A program made the position numbers and the translations under genes. From Pseudomonadota bacterium (lineage in GTDB: Bacteria > Pseudomonadota > Gammaproteobacteria > Pseudomonadales > Azotimanducaceae): a stretch of DNA of 47,274 bases. Shown here in pieces: positions 19,574-30,095 of this stretch. Positions within the stretch are counted from its first letter, which is position 1. Each line of letters begins with the position of its first letter. The stretch is taken from positions 1-47,274 of the forward strand of contig JACZXA010000008.1 of the NCBI GenBank assembly GCA_022571865.1, given 5' to 3'. The notes below the pieces were generated by a model. It was not told the origin of the DNA and ran no database searches. It was given only the letters and a program-made list of their open reading frames with translations.

Positions 19574-21310
19574 ATGGTAACCACGGAAGTACAGCGCATA
19601 CTGCTGCTGGTCGGATTGGCGGCTACCGGATATCTAATGCTCCTTGCCTGGAACGAAGACTATCTGCGGGGAGGTTCGTCGAGTTCGACAGTCGCGCCTC
19701 AGAGTTCGGAACAATACGATACGGCCGACATTCCTTCGGATATGCCCTCCGATATTCCCGCGGTCAGTCGACCCGAACGGACCCATAGCGATATCCCCGA
19801 CGACTCGCTCATTGGTTCGAGTGAGGTTTCATCGAGTGCGGTAGCGGCAGCGGTACAGCCCGGGCGAAGGCAGCTCGTGAAGGTGACCACTCCGAAGTTG
19901 CACATTTGGATCGATCGTGTCGGAGGCGACATCGTTGGGGTTCATTTACCTCTTTTTCCCGTCGCCATCGATCGGAAAGAAGATCCATACGAATTATTGA
20001 CCCAGGGCAACGGGCGGACTTACATCGCTCAGAGCGGGCTTATCGGTCCGGATGGGTTGGATCGCGCCGATAGTCGACCCGTATACCGATCGGACGCCGA
20101 CACCTTTGATCTTGGTGACCGTGAGGAACTGGTTGTGAACCTGCGCGTCGAGCAAGATGGGTTACGAGTGGTCAAAAGCTACACCTTCACCCGAGACGAT
20201 TATCTCGTTACGGTCGATTATCGGATTGAGAACCGTAGCGGATATCCCATCGAGGCAAGCCTTTTTGCGCAAATCAAACGGGATAACCTTGAGCCGGAAG
20301 GCGGAAGTTCGTTTTCGTTAGGGCCCCAGCCCTACCTGGGTGCTGCGTTAACGACACCCGAATCGCGCTACGAGAAACTCGACTTCGATGATCTGGATGA
20401 TGACGGTCCTTTTCGCCTGCAGATGCAGGGCGGCTGGATGGCGTTTCTTCAACACTATTTCTTGAGTGCGTGGATCCCACCGCCTGAGGAGACCAACACA
20501 TACTACGGGCAGCGGCGCAACGATGGTTTATATGTCTTCGGGTACACCGGGCCACTAAAAAAAGTGGCTGATGGAGCGGTGGGTGAGTGGTCGACGCGCT
20601 TCTATGCAGGCCCCAAAGATCAGAAAAGTCTGGAGAAGATCGCACCGAATCTGAACTTGACCGTGGACTATGGATTTTTATGGTGGATCGCCCAGCCCCT
20701 GTTCGCGGTGCTGGACTGGTGTTACACCGTCGTTGGAAATTGGGGTTTTGCGATCATCCTCCTGACGCTGATGGTCAAGGCGATTCTGTATCCGTTGTCG
20801 GCTCACAGTTACAAATCCATGGCTAACATGCGCCGCGTTGGTCCGCAGATGAAACGACTTCAGGAGCGCCATGCGGACGATCGCCAGAAGTTGTCCCAGG
20901 AGATGATGGCGCTCTACAAGAAAGAGAAGGTCAACCCGCTTGGTGGCTGTCTGCCGATGTTACTGCCTATGCCGATTTTCATCGCCCTGTACTGGGTATT
21001 GTTCGAAAGCGTAGAGCTTCGCCATGCGCCATTCATGTTGTGGATAAACGATCTGGCGGCCATGGATCCGTTTTTCATATTGCCTCTCGCAATGGGTGCG
21101 AGCATGTTTCTGCAACAATCGTTGAGTCCGGCCGTCGGCGATCCGATGCAAGTGCGCATGATGAAGATGATGCCGATCATGTTTACTGCGCTGTTTCTTT
21201 TCTTTCCCGCAGGGTTGGTGCTGTACTGGTTGGTGAACAACGTATTGTCCATTGCGCAACAGTGGTACGTGATTCGTCGAACCGAGGCTGCACAAGCCGC
21301 AAAAAACTGA
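19574..21310 (+). CDS. yidC: Membrane protein insertase YidC
   Basis: YidC inserts and folds inner-membrane proteins, alone or with SecYEG. The 578-residue protein has an N-terminal membrane anchor (about 8-25), a large periplasmic beta-rich domain (about 60-360, preceded by a Ser/Asp/Pro-rich linker), and the conserved C-terminal insertase core with five membrane segments. In that core PLSAHSYKSMANMRRVGPQM and the MMKMMPIMFTALFLFFPAG region are clear. A GAGGAG-type ribosome binding site precedes ATG 19574. The ATP synthase c subunit, a classical YidC substrate, is encoded about 7 kb downstream. Confidence 0.97.
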   Translation: MVTTEVQRILLLVGLAATGYLMLLAWNEDYLRGGSSSSTVAPQSSEQYDTADIPSDMPSDIPAVSRPERTHSDIPDDSLIGSSEVSSSAVAAAVQPGRRQLVKVTTPKLHIWIDRVGGDIVGVHLPLFPVAIDRKEDPYELLTQGNGRTYIAQSGLIGPDGLDRADSRPVYRSDADTFDLGDREELVVNLRVEQDGLRVVKSYTFTRDDYLVTVDYRIENRSGYPIEASLFAQIKRDNLEPEGGSSFSLGPQPYLGAALTTPESRYEKLDFDDLDDDGPFRLQMQGGWMAFLQHYFLSAWIPPPEETNTYYGQRRNDGLYVFGYTGPLKKVADGAVGEWSTRFYAGPKDQKSLEKIAPNLNLTVDYGFLWWIAQPLFAVLDWCYTVVGNWGFAIILLTLMVKAILYPLSAHSYKSMANMRRVGPQMKRLQERHADDRQKLSQEMMALYKKEKVNPLGGCLPMLLPMPIFIALYWVLFESVELRHAPFMLWINDLAAMDPFFILPLAMGASMFLQQSLSPAVGDPMQVRMMKMMPIMFTALFLFFPAGLVLYWLVNNVLSIAQQWYVIRRTEAAQAAKN

Positions 21311-21321
21311 CCTTTTTGGTG

Positions 21322-22653
21322 ATGGCGGCAATAGCTGAAACCATCGCCGCGGTGGCGACGCCACCAGGGCAGGGAGGCATTGGCATCGTGCGGCTGTCGG
21401 GACCTGAGGCTAAGGCTATCGGTGAAGGTATCGTGGGCGGGGCGCTTGTGCCACGAAGGGTAAAGTTCGCCGAGTTCAAGAATCAAACGGGAAACATGCT
21501 CGACGAGGGTCTGGTGTTGTACTTCGTGGCACCTCGATCGTTTACCGGTGAGGACGTCGTGGAATTGCAGGGTCACGGTGGGCCGGTAGTCATGCAACTG
21601 CTGCTTGATGAAACGGTGAACCGAGGCGCTCGCCTGGCACGTCCCGGGGAATTCACCGAGCGCGCTTTCCTGAACGGAAAAATTGATCTTGCTCAAGCGG
21701 AGGCGGTTGCGGATCTGATTGGGAGTTCTTCACGTGCCGCCGCAAGGGGTGCGCTGCGTTCGCTCAAGGGTGATTTTTCCAAAGCCGTTTTTGATCTCGA
21801 TCAGCAGGTATTACAACTGCGCGTGTACATGGAAGCCGCCATGGATTTCCCTGACGAAGAGGTCGACTTTTTGAACGGTGGTCAGGTGGTTGCGCGGCTG
21901 GGTGAAATACACGAAGGGCTCAACCTTCTGCTTCGTGGCTCAACGCAAGGCATTCTTCTGAACGACGGCATCACCGTGGCGATTCTTGGTGCTCCTAATG
22001 TGGGCAAATCCAGTTTGCTGAACGTTCTGTCGGGAGAGGAACGCGCGATCGTAACCGACATTCCGGGTACCACCAGGGATTTGTTGCATGTCGATCTTAC
22101 CCTCCAGGGTTTACCTATCCGGATTGTCGATACGGCGGGTTTGAGCGATTCGAGGGATCCGGTGGAGGTAGAGGGGGTAAGGCGTGCTGAACAGCAAGCG
22201 GTTGAGGCGGATCTGGTGTTATGGGTCTCCGAGGCAGGGCGAGAGGAGATCAGAGTATGGCCGGGATCAGACAATACGATCCGCGTCGCTAATAAAGTGG
22301 ATTTGACCGAACTCGAAGCGGGGCTTGCGCAAAGACCCGATGGACAGTCACACGTGTTGGTCTCGGCAAAAACCGGAGCCGGAATCGACGCATTGCGAGC
22401 ACACATCCTGGAAAAAGCCGGGTTTGCCGGTGACGCGTCTACGTTCACGGCGCGCAAGCGTCATTTGCTCGCGTTGGAGGAGGCAATGGCAGCGTTACAG
22501 CGGGGTCAGACACTGATTGCCGAGAACCTCCAGACCGAACTCGTTGCGGAGGAGTTGCGGATAGTCCACGAAGCACTCGGAACCATTGCAGGGGTCGTGT
22601 CGGCGGATGATCTGCTGGGGGAGATCTTCGCTAATTTCTGCATCGGTAAGTAA
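21322..22653 (+). CDS. mnmE: tRNA uridine-5-carboxymethylaminomethyl modification GTPase MnmE
   Basis: With MnmG it modifies the wobble uridine of certain tRNAs. The 443-residue protein has the N-terminal formyl-THF-binding domain (TIAAVATPPGQGGIGIVRLS), a helical domain, and an inserted G domain with G1 GAPNVGKS (about 223-230), G2/G3 DIPGTTRD and DTAG, and G4 NKVD. It ends in the essential FCIGK with the catalytic cysteine. The open frame continues upstream inside yidC, but ATG 21322, 11 nt after the yidC stop, matches the family start (a GTG one codon earlier is possible). Confidence 0.97.
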   Translation: MAAIAETIAAVATPPGQGGIGIVRLSGPEAKAIGEGIVGGALVPRRVKFAEFKNQTGNMLDEGLVLYFVAPRSFTGEDVVELQGHGGPVVMQLLLDETVNRGARLARPGEFTERAFLNGKIDLAQAEAVADLIGSSSRAAARGALRSLKGDFSKAVFDLDQQVLQLRVYMEAAMDFPDEEVDFLNGGQVVARLGEIHEGLNLLLRGSTQGILLNDGITVAILGAPNVGKSSLLNVLSGEERAIVTDIPGTTRDLLHVDLTLQGLPIRIVDTAGLSDSRDPVEVEGVRRAEQQAVEADLVLWVSEAGREEIRVWPGSDNTIRVANKVDLTELEAGLAQRPDGQSHVLVSAKTGAGIDALRAHILEKAGFAGDASTFTARKRHLLALEEAMAALQRGQTLIAENLQTELVAEELRIVHEALGTIAGVVSADDLLGEIFANFCIGK

Positions 22654-22727
22654 AACTGTCCTTGCCGTGGTACTTTCTCGTGACGGAATTTTCTACCGCG
22701 CAGACTCCTGGCCGATGTCGGACTGGC

Positions 22728-22755
22728 TTCCAATCGACCAATGAGTCCGTATACT
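22728..22755 (+). promoter_or_regulatory. Possible promoter of mnmG
   Basis: TATACT (22750-22755) with a weak TTCCAA (22728-22733) 16 bp upstream, in the 202-bp mnmE-mnmG gap. Nothing else was recognised in that gap. Confidence 0.35.
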
Positions 22756-22855
22756 GCCCCACCCCGGGCGAATGCCAGCTCGCAACCTGCGCAAACCTCG
22801 AGTAAATGTCAGCCAGCGTCAGACAGCTAAACACAGTGGGAAACGCTTCAGCACA

Positions 22856-24808
22856 ATGAACGCTCCGGAACAGTTCGACGTCATCGTAATAGGCGCAGGC
22901 CACGCCGGGTGTGAGGCTGCGACAGCGGCGGCACGGATCGGTGCACGAACCCTGTTGTTGACTCAGAGCATCGAAACAATCGGGCAGATGTCGTGCAATC
23001 CCGCCATCGGTGGCATGGGTAAGAGTCATCTCGTTCGGGAGATCGATGCCCTCGATGGCATCATGGCGCGTGCCGCAGACAGGGCCGGTATTCACTTTCG
23101 CGTTCTCAACGCAAGCAAGGGGCCGGCGGTGCGAGCCACAAGAGCCCAGGCGGACAGGGCACTGTACCGCCAGGCGATTCGTAGTTTGCTCGAAGCTCAA
23201 GACGGCCTGTGGATCTTCCAACAGTCGGTCGTAGATCTGTTGGTGGATGACGGGTGCGTCACCGGGGTTGAGACACAGATGGGTTTAACCCTGAGCGCAC
23301 CGGCCGTGGTGTTGACGACGGGTACTTTTCTCGGCGGAAAGATTCATATGGGCTTGAACAATTTCGCTGGCGGGCGGGCGGGCGATGCGCCGTCGAATCA
23401 GCTCGCAGAACGGTTGCGTTCGCTACCTTTCCGTGTCGATCGGCTGAAAACCGGCACCCCTCCGCGAATCGATGGACGCACCGTGGATTTTTCTGTGATG
23501 GAAAGCCAGCCGGGTGACGAGCCACTACCTTGTATTTCGTTTCTGGGAGACGTTGGAGACCATCCGCGCCAGGTGGCCTGCCACATCACCCATACCAACG
23601 TCGAGACCCACCGGATTATCCGTGCAGCCCTTGATCGCTCGCCCCTGTATTCGGGTGTGATTCAGGGAGTTGGACCGCGCTATTGCCCCAGTATCGAAGA
23701 CAAAGTGGTGCGTTTTGCCGATCGCTTACAGCATCAGATTTTCGTCGAACCCGAAGGTCTCCAAACCCGGGAGCTATATCCCAACGGTATCTCCACGAGC
23801 CTGCCAATGGATGTCCAGGTGGCCCTGGTGCGAAGCATCGAGGGTTTCGAGAACGCGCATATCACTCGGCCCGGTTACGCCATCGAGTACGACTTCTTCA
23901 ACCCCAAGGATCTCAAGTACTCGCTTGAAACGAAGGCGCTCGAAGGGCTCTTCTTTGCCGGTCAGATCAACGGGACCACCGGCTATGAAGAAGCGGCGGC
24001 GCAAGGATTATTGGCGGGTGCAAATGCCGCCTGGAAGGTAGCGGGGCGTGAGCCCTGGTGCCCGCGGCGTGACGAGGCCTATCTCGGCGTTCTGGTCGAT
24101 GACTTGATCAACCTCGGAACGAACGAACCCTATCGAATGTTCACATCGCGAGCCGAGTATCGGCTGCGGTTGCGCGAAGACAATGCCGATGTGCGACTGA
24201 CTCCCCTCGGTCGCAAGCTTGGCCTGGTGGGGGAAGTCCGTTGGCGCAGTTACTGCCACAAACGGAAGTTGGTGGATGAGCTTGCACACGTACTCGGCAA
24301 ACGGGTGTTGTCACCCGGCTCTGAGTTGGCGACAACCCTGGAGACGGCCACGGGTGAACGCATCAGCAAGGAAGGCTCGATGTTGGGGTTCCTCAAAAGG
24401 CCCGGGATAACGCTTTCGGGGTTGCTGGACAGTTTGTCTTCGGACCTCGATTCCGTGTTGCCTGAGCTTGCCGGTGTGGGTCGGGAAGTGCTGGACCAGG
24501 TTGAAGTCGAGGCAAAATACGAGGGTTACATCAAACGTCAGGAAGGCGAGATCGCCCGGGTGCGCAGAAACGAAAACATCCGCATTCCTGCGGCGCTGGA
24601 TTATGCAGCGGTGAAAGGGCTGTCTAACGAGTTGCGGGAAAAACTGCTGGTATCACGACCGGAGACGTTGGCTAAAGCCAGTCGGATTCCCGGCATGACC
24701 CCCGCAGCGCTTTCTGTGCTGCTTATCTATATCAAGAAGCTTTCCGTCGTTGCGCAGGGGCTCGAAAAACTGCAACTACCCCCGACGGCGGCGGATGCGA
24801 GTGGCTGA
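22856..24808 (+). CDS. mnmG: tRNA uridine-5-carboxymethylaminomethyl modification enzyme MnmG (GidA)
   Basis: MnmG is the FAD-dependent partner of MnmE. From ATG 22856 the protein has 650 residues. It begins with the FAD-binding [15 protein letters not shown], followed by [20 protein letters not shown] and [11 protein letters not shown], then [31 protein letters not shown] lies in the second half, and the C-terminal helical domain contacts MnmE. The start was placed at the ATG just before the dinucleotide-binding fold; the frame is open 28 codons further upstream without a better signal. It overlaps rsmG by 14 bases. Confidence 0.97.
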   Translation: MNAPEQFDVIVIGAGHAGCEAATAAARIGARTLLLTQSIETIGQMSCNPAIGGMGKSHLVREIDALDGIMARAADRAGIHFRVLNASKGPAVRATRAQADRALYRQAIRSLLEAQDGLWIFQQSVVDLLVDDGCVTGVETQMGLTLSAPAVVLTTGTFLGGKIHMGLNNFAGGRAGDAPSNQLAERLRSLPFRVDRLKTGTPPRIDGRTVDFSVMESQPGDEPLPCISFLGDVGDHPRQVACHITHTNVETHRIIRAALDRSPLYSGVIQGVGPRYCPSIEDKVVRFADRLQHQIFVEPEGLQTRELYPNGISTSLPMDVQVALVRSIEGFENAHITRPGYAIEYDFFNPKDLKYSLETKALEGLFFAGQINGTTGYEEAAAQGLLAGANAAWKVAGREPWCPRRDEAYLGVLVDDLINLGTNEPYRMFTSRAEYRLRLREDNADVRLTPLGRKLGLVGEVRWRSYCHKRKLVDELAHVLGKRVLSPGSELATTLETATGERISKEGSMLGFLKRPGITLSGLLDSLSSDLDSVLPELAGVGREVLDQVEVEAKYEGYIKRQEGEIARVRRNENIRIPAALDYAAVKGLSNELREKLLVSRPETLAKASRIPGMTPAALSVLLIYIKKLSVVAQGLEKLQLPPTAADASG

Positions 24809-25466
24809 CGAAATCCTTCCCAATGAGGCTGGGGATGCAGTTCGAGATGCGGAGACATTGAGGGATGGAGCGCACGCTTTGGGAGTGGCATTGGATTCTC
24901 GGAGCGTCACTCGATTATTGAGTTTTGCCCGGCTGCTGGAACGTTGGAATAAAGCCTTCAATCTTGTTTCCCGCAAGGACATCGACCGCCTGGTAACCCG
25001 ACATCTTCTCGATAGTCTCAGTGTGCTCCCATGGTTGCACGGTCCCCGGGTGATGGACCTTGGCACCGGTGCCGGTTTACCCGGCATTCCGCTTGCCATT
25101 GCCCGGCCGGATCTGAGCTTCACTCTGGTTGACCGAAGCGATCGTAAGATTCGTTTCCTCACCCAGGTAATTGGCGAACTCGACCTCGCGAATGTATCGG
25201 TGTGCTGCCAGAATGTGAAGGCGGGAACCGGGCAGGAGACGTTCTCGACAGTTACCGCACGAGCGGTGGAGCCGGCGAGTGATGTCTGGCGATTGATGAG
25301 CGACCGACTCGACATCGGTGGGCGGCTGATATTACTCAATCGGGTGCTCCCTGATGAGGTCGATCCCCTCGAGATGGTGTTCCCCGGCGGGGTGCTGGAC
25401 CAAGTGGAGATCCAGATACCAGGATTGACCCACGCGCACGGAGTGATGATCGTTGAACGCTGTTAG
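24795..25466 (+). CDS. rsmG: 16S rRNA (guanine-527 N7)-methyltransferase RsmG
   Basis: RsmG methylates G527 of 16S rRNA; its loss causes low-level streptomycin resistance in other bacteria. The 223-residue protein has [16 protein letters not shown], then [12 protein letters not shown] and the AdoMet motif [17 protein letters not shown], and VTARAVEP. The ATG at 24795 overlaps the end of mnmG by 14 bases. A GTG six bases later is an alternative start. It joins mnmG upstream with parA downstream, the usual gidA-gidB-parA-parB order. Confidence 0.96.
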   Translation: MRVADEILPNEAGDAVRDAETLRDGAHALGVALDSRSVTRLLSFARLLERWNKAFNLVSRKDIDRLVTRHLLDSLSVLPWLHGPRVMDLGTGAGLPGIPLAIARPDLSFTLVDRSDRKIRFLTQVIGELDLANVSVCCQNVKAGTGQETFSTVTARAVEPASDVWRLMSDRLDIGGRLILLNRVLPDEVDPLEMVFPGGVLDQVEIQIPGLTHAHGVMIVERC

Positions 25467-25499
25467 GATTGTGACGTTTGAGATGGGATGCGCGGATCG

Positions 25500-26306
25500 A
25501 TGAGAATCATTGCCGTTGCGAATCAAAAGGGCGGGGTGGGAAAAACTACCACCAGCGTCAACTTGAGCGCATCGCTCGGGCTGTCCGGCTGCAAGGTCCT
25601 GCTTGTCGATCTCGATCCCCAGGGCAATGCGACGATGGGTTCCGGGGTGGATAAAGCGAACCTCGAAACCAGCATCTACGATTGGCTCATCGACGGGGTC
25701 GCTTTAAAGGGCATCCTTCGTAAATGCAGCGGTCGCTACGAACTCGTCCCGTCGAATGCCGATCTGACTGCGGTTGAAGTCGAGCTTCTGGCACAGGACC
25801 AGAAAGAGATGAGGCTGCGCCAGAAGTTTGCCGAAGTCGACCTCGACTACGATTTTGTCATCATCGATTGTCCGCCCTCGTTGAACATACTCACGATCAA
25901 TGCATTGATCGCGGCCGATGCGGTGTTGATTCCCATGCAGTGCGAGTACTACGCGCTTGAAGGTTTGAGCGCGCTTCTCGACAGTGTCGAAGGGGTACGC
26001 CGCCAAGCCAATCCGGGCCTTGCAATAGAGGGCTTGTTACGAACGATGTATGATCCGCGCAATGGGTTGACGCGGGACGTGTCGCGGCAGCTTATTCAGT
26101 TTTTTGGCGATCAGGTGTTTCGCACCGTTATCCCACGCAACGTTCGACTGGCGGAAGCACCGAGTCATGGATTGCCAGCCATTCTGTATGACCGGCAATC
26201 GCGAGGCGCGGTCGCCTACATGGCGCTGGCGGGTGAAATAAAACGAAAACATCAGGAGCCACCCGCGCAGGTTGTGCCAAAAGACACGGATCGAGGGGAA
26301 TCGTGA
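25500..26306 (+). CDS. parA: Chromosome partitioning ATPase ParA (Soj)
   Basis: ParA is a nucleoid-binding ATPase that works with ParB and parS to segregate replicated origins. The 268-residue protein begins MRIIAVANQKGGVGKTTTS with the deviant Walker A (Lys10 and Lys15). IDCPPSLNILT gives the Walker B region. It is the short chromosomal type without an N-terminal helix-turn-helix. An ATG four codons earlier (25488) is also possible. The TGA overlaps the parB GTG by four bases. Confidence 0.97.
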   Translation: MRIIAVANQKGGVGKTTTSVNLSASLGLSGCKVLLVDLDPQGNATMGSGVDKANLETSIYDWLIDGVALKGILRKCSGRYELVPSNADLTAVEVELLAQDQKEMRLRQKFAEVDLDYDFVIIDCPPSLNILTINALIAADAVLIPMQCEYYALEGLSALLDSVEGVRRQANPGLAIEGLLRTMYDPRNGLTRDVSRQLIQFFGDQVFRTVIPRNVRLAEAPSHGLPAILYDRQSRGAVAYMALAGEIKRKHQEPPAQVVPKDTDRGES

Positions 26307-27148
26307 GCAAGAGACGATTGGGACGCGGTTTGGATGCTCTGCTTTCAAACAGCGCCATCGCAGTGCCGCCCACCTCGGAGCGCAACGAAGTGCCAATCGA
26401 TTCGGTCGTACGAAGCCGGTACCAGCCGAGAAAGGATTTCAACGAAGAAGCACTGTTGGAACTCGTTGCGTCGATCAAGGCGCAAGGACTCATGCAACCG
26501 ATCGTCGTTCGCCCGCGCCCGCAAGGCGGCTACGAGCTGATTGCTGGAGAGCGGCGTTGGCGGGCGGCTCAGCGTGCGGGTATGAAGACGATTCCCGCGC
26601 TGATCAGAGACGCGACAGACGAACAGGCTTCGGCGATGACCATTGTCGAAAACATCCAGCGGGAGGATCTCAATCCGCTCGAGGAGGCGGCGGGGTTGGA
26701 GCGCCTGAAAGAAGAGTTCCAGCTGACGCAACAACAGATCGCCGATGCCGTAGGGAAATCCCGAGTCGCGGTGACGAATCTACTGAGGCTGTTGAATCTG
26801 GAGCCTAAGGTACGTGACCTGTTGGAGTCGGGCGCGCTCGAGATGGGGCATGCCCGCGCGCTGCTGACCCTCGATAGCATCGAACAGCTGAGAACCGCCC
26901 TACTTGTGGCCAAGAGACAACTTTCTGTCCGTCAGACCGAAGCCCTGGTGCGGCGCATCCAGAGCGCGACGAGCACTTCGGCGAAGCGAGTCCAGATCGA
27001 TATGGACACACAACTTCTGGAACGTGAAATCGCCGAAAAAATCGGTGCTCCCGTGAAGATTTCACAAAACGCCAAAGGTAAGGGCCAGGTTGTCATTCGC
27101 TACTCATCCTTGGATGAGTTGGACGGAATTTTGCAGCATCTTCGGTAA
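26303..27148 (+). CDS. parB: Chromosome partitioning protein ParB (Spo0J)
   Basis: ParB binds parS and spreads as a CTP-dependent clamp. The 281-residue protein has the N-terminal RRLGRGLDALL that contacts ParA, the CTP-binding GERRWRAAQRAG and ENIQREDLNPLEEA segments, the helix-turn-helix around LTQQQIADAVGKSRVAVTN, and a C-terminal dimer region. The GTG start overlaps the parA stop (GTGA). Its likely targets in this window are the two parS copies in recF, about 11 kb to the left across oriC. Confidence 0.97.
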   Translation: MSKRRLGRGLDALLSNSAIAVPPTSERNEVPIDSVVRSRYQPRKDFNEEALLELVASIKAQGLMQPIVVRPRPQGGYELIAGERRWRAAQRAGMKTIPALIRDATDEQASAMTIVENIQREDLNPLEEAAGLERLKEEFQLTQQQIADAVGKSRVAVTNLLRLLNLEPKVRDLLESGALEMGHARALLTLDSIEQLRTALLVAKRQLSVRQTEALVRRIQSATSTSAKRVQIDMDTQLLEREIAEKIGAPVKISQNAKGKGQVVIRYSSLDELDGILQHLR

Positions 27149-27163
27149 GAACGACTTTTTTAG

Positions 27164-27182
27164 CTAGAATCTTAAGTTCTAG
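27164..27182. repeat. Short inverted repeat between parB and the atp promoter
   Basis: CTAGAA (27164-27169) and TTCTAG (27177-27182) flank TCTTAAG, whose CTTAAG is itself palindromic. There is no T-run after it, so it is not a clear terminator; it could be a protein binding site or weak terminator about 25 bp upstream of the atp -35 box. Confidence 0.5.
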
Positions 27183-27206
27183 ACAATTCTTGAAACACAT
27201 TTAGAT

Positions 27207-27235
27207 TTGAACGAGTCGTGAGGCGTCCCTATAAT
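27207..27235 (+). promoter_or_regulatory. Promoter of the ATP synthase operon
   Basis: TTGAAC (27207-27212) and a perfect TATAAT (27230-27235) are 17 bp apart, the best sigma-70 match in the window. The predicted leader before atpI is about 37 nt and begins in a GC-rich stretch able to form a small hairpin. Confidence 0.8.
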
Positions 27236-27278
27236 ACGCGCCGCCTTCCGGGGCGTTATCGCCAGAGCGCTCAACAAA

Positions 27279-27617
27279 GTGCCACTGCCTTATCGAATTG
27301 TGACCTTGCAGCTGATAACAGTGCTGGGTGTGGCGGTCGTACTGTTGTCATCGAGTCGATTCGAATCATTGTCGGCGCTGGCGGCGGGCTTGGTGTGTGT
27401 CGTTCCCAACGGCTATTTTGCCTGGGCGGCTAGCACGGCGCGATCCGGACCTCGATTGTTGGGTCAAGGTTTTGCGAAGTTGATTCTGGTCATGTTTTTC
27501 ATGGCGGGCACCTTCGTTTGGATGAAACCTGCGCCGCTGGGTTTTTTCAGTGCATTCATTGCAGTTCAGGCGATGGCACTGGTAGCCCCGTTGTTGCTGA
27601 GAGATGAGAAAGAGTAA
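27279..27617 (+). CDS. atpI: ATP synthase subunit I
   Basis: AtpI is a small membrane protein that helps assemble the c-ring. The 112-residue product starts at GTG 27279 and has about four membrane segments; PYRIVTLQL near the start and PNGYFAWAA in the middle are typical. It stands first in the atp operon as usual. A 146-bp non-coding stretch follows before atpB, in which nothing was recognised apart from an AGAAGAAG ribosome binding site for atpB. Confidence 0.88.
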   Translation: MPLPYRIVTLQLITVLGVAVVLLSSSRFESLSALAAGLVCVVPNGYFAWAASTARSGPRLLGQGFAKLILVMFFMAGTFVWMKPAPLGFFSAFIAVQAMALVAPLLLRDEKE

Positions 27618-27697
27618 TGGGAAGTACCTGGCGGACCATCGCCGGCACTTGAAAAATGCGATAGAGACACCAGAGAAGCGTTGGCGACAGCTTGTGA

Positions 27698-28612
<915 letters not shown>

Positions 28613-28650
28613 TGCTAATCATTAATCCGAAGGGTAAAAACAACTCGTAA

Positions 28651-28902
<252 letters not shown>

Positions 28903-28933
28903 TGAACTCGACAGTAGAAAGAAAGGGAAGCCC

Positions 28934-29404
28934 ATGAATATCAACTGGACACTCTTTGGTCAAAGCTTCACGTTTTTCGTGTTCATCTGGTTTTGCTGGA
29001 AATTCATCTGGCCACCGCTCCTCGATGCCATGCACGAACGCCAGAAAACCATCGCGGATGGTCTGGCGGCTGCCGAGCAGGCGGAAAAAGATCTCGAGCT
29101 CGCTCAAGAGCGAGCGGATGCGCAGCTCAAAGAAGCGAAGCAGGAAGCGCAAGCCATTATCGACGCGACCCGAAGTCGTGCCAACCAGATGATTGAAGAA
29201 GCGAAAAGTGATGCACGGGCAGAAGGCGAACGTCTGAAAGAAGCGTCGCTGGCCGAAATCGATCAGGAAATCAATCGTGCCAAAGAGGCGTTACGCGCAC
29301 AGGTTGCAGCACTGGCTTTGATTGGTGCCGAAAAAGTTCTGGGTGCGACGATCGATGCGGAAAAGCACAGCGAGATATTGAACCAGCTGGCAGCGGAACT
29401 TTAG
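28934..29404 (+). CDS. atpF: F1Fo ATP synthase subunit b
   Basis: Subunit b forms the peripheral stalk. The 156-residue protein has one N-terminal membrane helix ([19 protein letters not shown]) and then a long, charged, alanine-rich coiled coil to the C-terminus. The frame is open 27 codons further upstream into atpE, but ATG 28934 has an AAGGGAAG ribosome binding site and the family start. Confidence 0.97.
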   Translation: MNINWTLFGQSFTFFVFIWFCWKFIWPPLLDAMHERQKTIADGLAAAEQAEKDLELAQERADAQLKEAKQEAQAIIDATRSRANQMIEEAKSDARAEGERLKEASLAEIDQEINRAKEALRAQVAALALIGAEKVLGATIDAEKHSEILNQLAAEL

Positions 29405-29420
29405 CAGGACACTCAAGCCC

Positions 29421-29960
29421 ATGGCGGAAACTTCAACTCTGGCAAGGCCGTACGCGAACGCGCTGTTCGATATTGCGAAGGATGAACGCGATCTGGAGCG
29501 CTGGTCACGGATGCTCGCGAATCTGGGCGCCGCTTCCGGGCACCCGAAGGTAAAACTTCTGTTGGAAGCTCCGGATGTTGGGAACGAACAAAAGGCTTTC
29601 CGGCTGATCGAGATATGCGGCGACGAGCTCAACGACCGGGCGAAGAAGTTCGTGCAGGTGCTTGCGAGGAACCGGCGCCTGGCGTTGTTGGTTGAAATCT
29701 CCCAGCAGTTTGAGGCTTTGCGTGCACTTGAAGAACAGAACCTGGACGTCGAGATCGTGTCGGCTTACCCGCTGTCGGACGCTGAATCGGCACACTTGGC
29801 CTCGGTGTTGCGCGACAAGTACGAAAAAGAAATCACTCTCACCAGCCGGGTGGATCCGGATCTGCTGGGTGGAGCGATCATCCGTGCGGGCGACACCGTG
29901 ATAGACGGTTCGGTACGAGGCAAGCTCGACAAGCTCGGCGAATCGTTACTGAAAAATTAG
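29421..29960 (+). CDS. atpH: F1Fo ATP synthase subunit delta
   Basis: Delta joins the peripheral stalk to the F1 head. The 179-residue protein has the N-terminal helical bundle starting TLARPYANALFDIA and the conserved C-terminal VDPDLLGGAIIRAGD and DGSVRGKLDKL. Immediately after its TAG stop comes a four-unit 11-bp tandem repeat in the 135-bp gap before atpA. Confidence 0.97.
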   Translation: MAETSTLARPYANALFDIAKDERDLERWSRMLANLGAASGHPKVKLLLEAPDVGNEQKAFRLIEICGDELNDRAKKFVQVLARNRRLALLVEISQQFEALRALEEQNLDVEIVSAYPLSDAESAHLASVLRDKYEKEITLTSRVDPDLLGGAIIRAGDTVIDGSVRGKLDKLGESLLKN

Positions 29961-30003
29961 CGCGAGGGCAGCGCGTGTGCAGCGCGAACGCAGTGCGAGT
30001 GTA
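29960..30003. repeat. 11-bp tandem repeat, four units, between atpH and atpA
   Basis: GCGCGAGGGCA, GCGCGTGTGCA, GCGCGAACGCA and GTGCGAGTGTA follow each other without gaps. The first base is the last base of the atpH stop codon. The remainder of the gap to atpA holds a strong GAGAAAGGAAAG ribosome binding site and nothing else recognised. Confidence 0.7.
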
Positions 30004-30095
30004 ACCAGGATGCCGTAATTGGCCGCCATCCGGACAGAAGTCCCGGGTAACAGTTTCCGAGAGACAGTTTGAGAGACTAGAGAAAGGAAAGCGAA

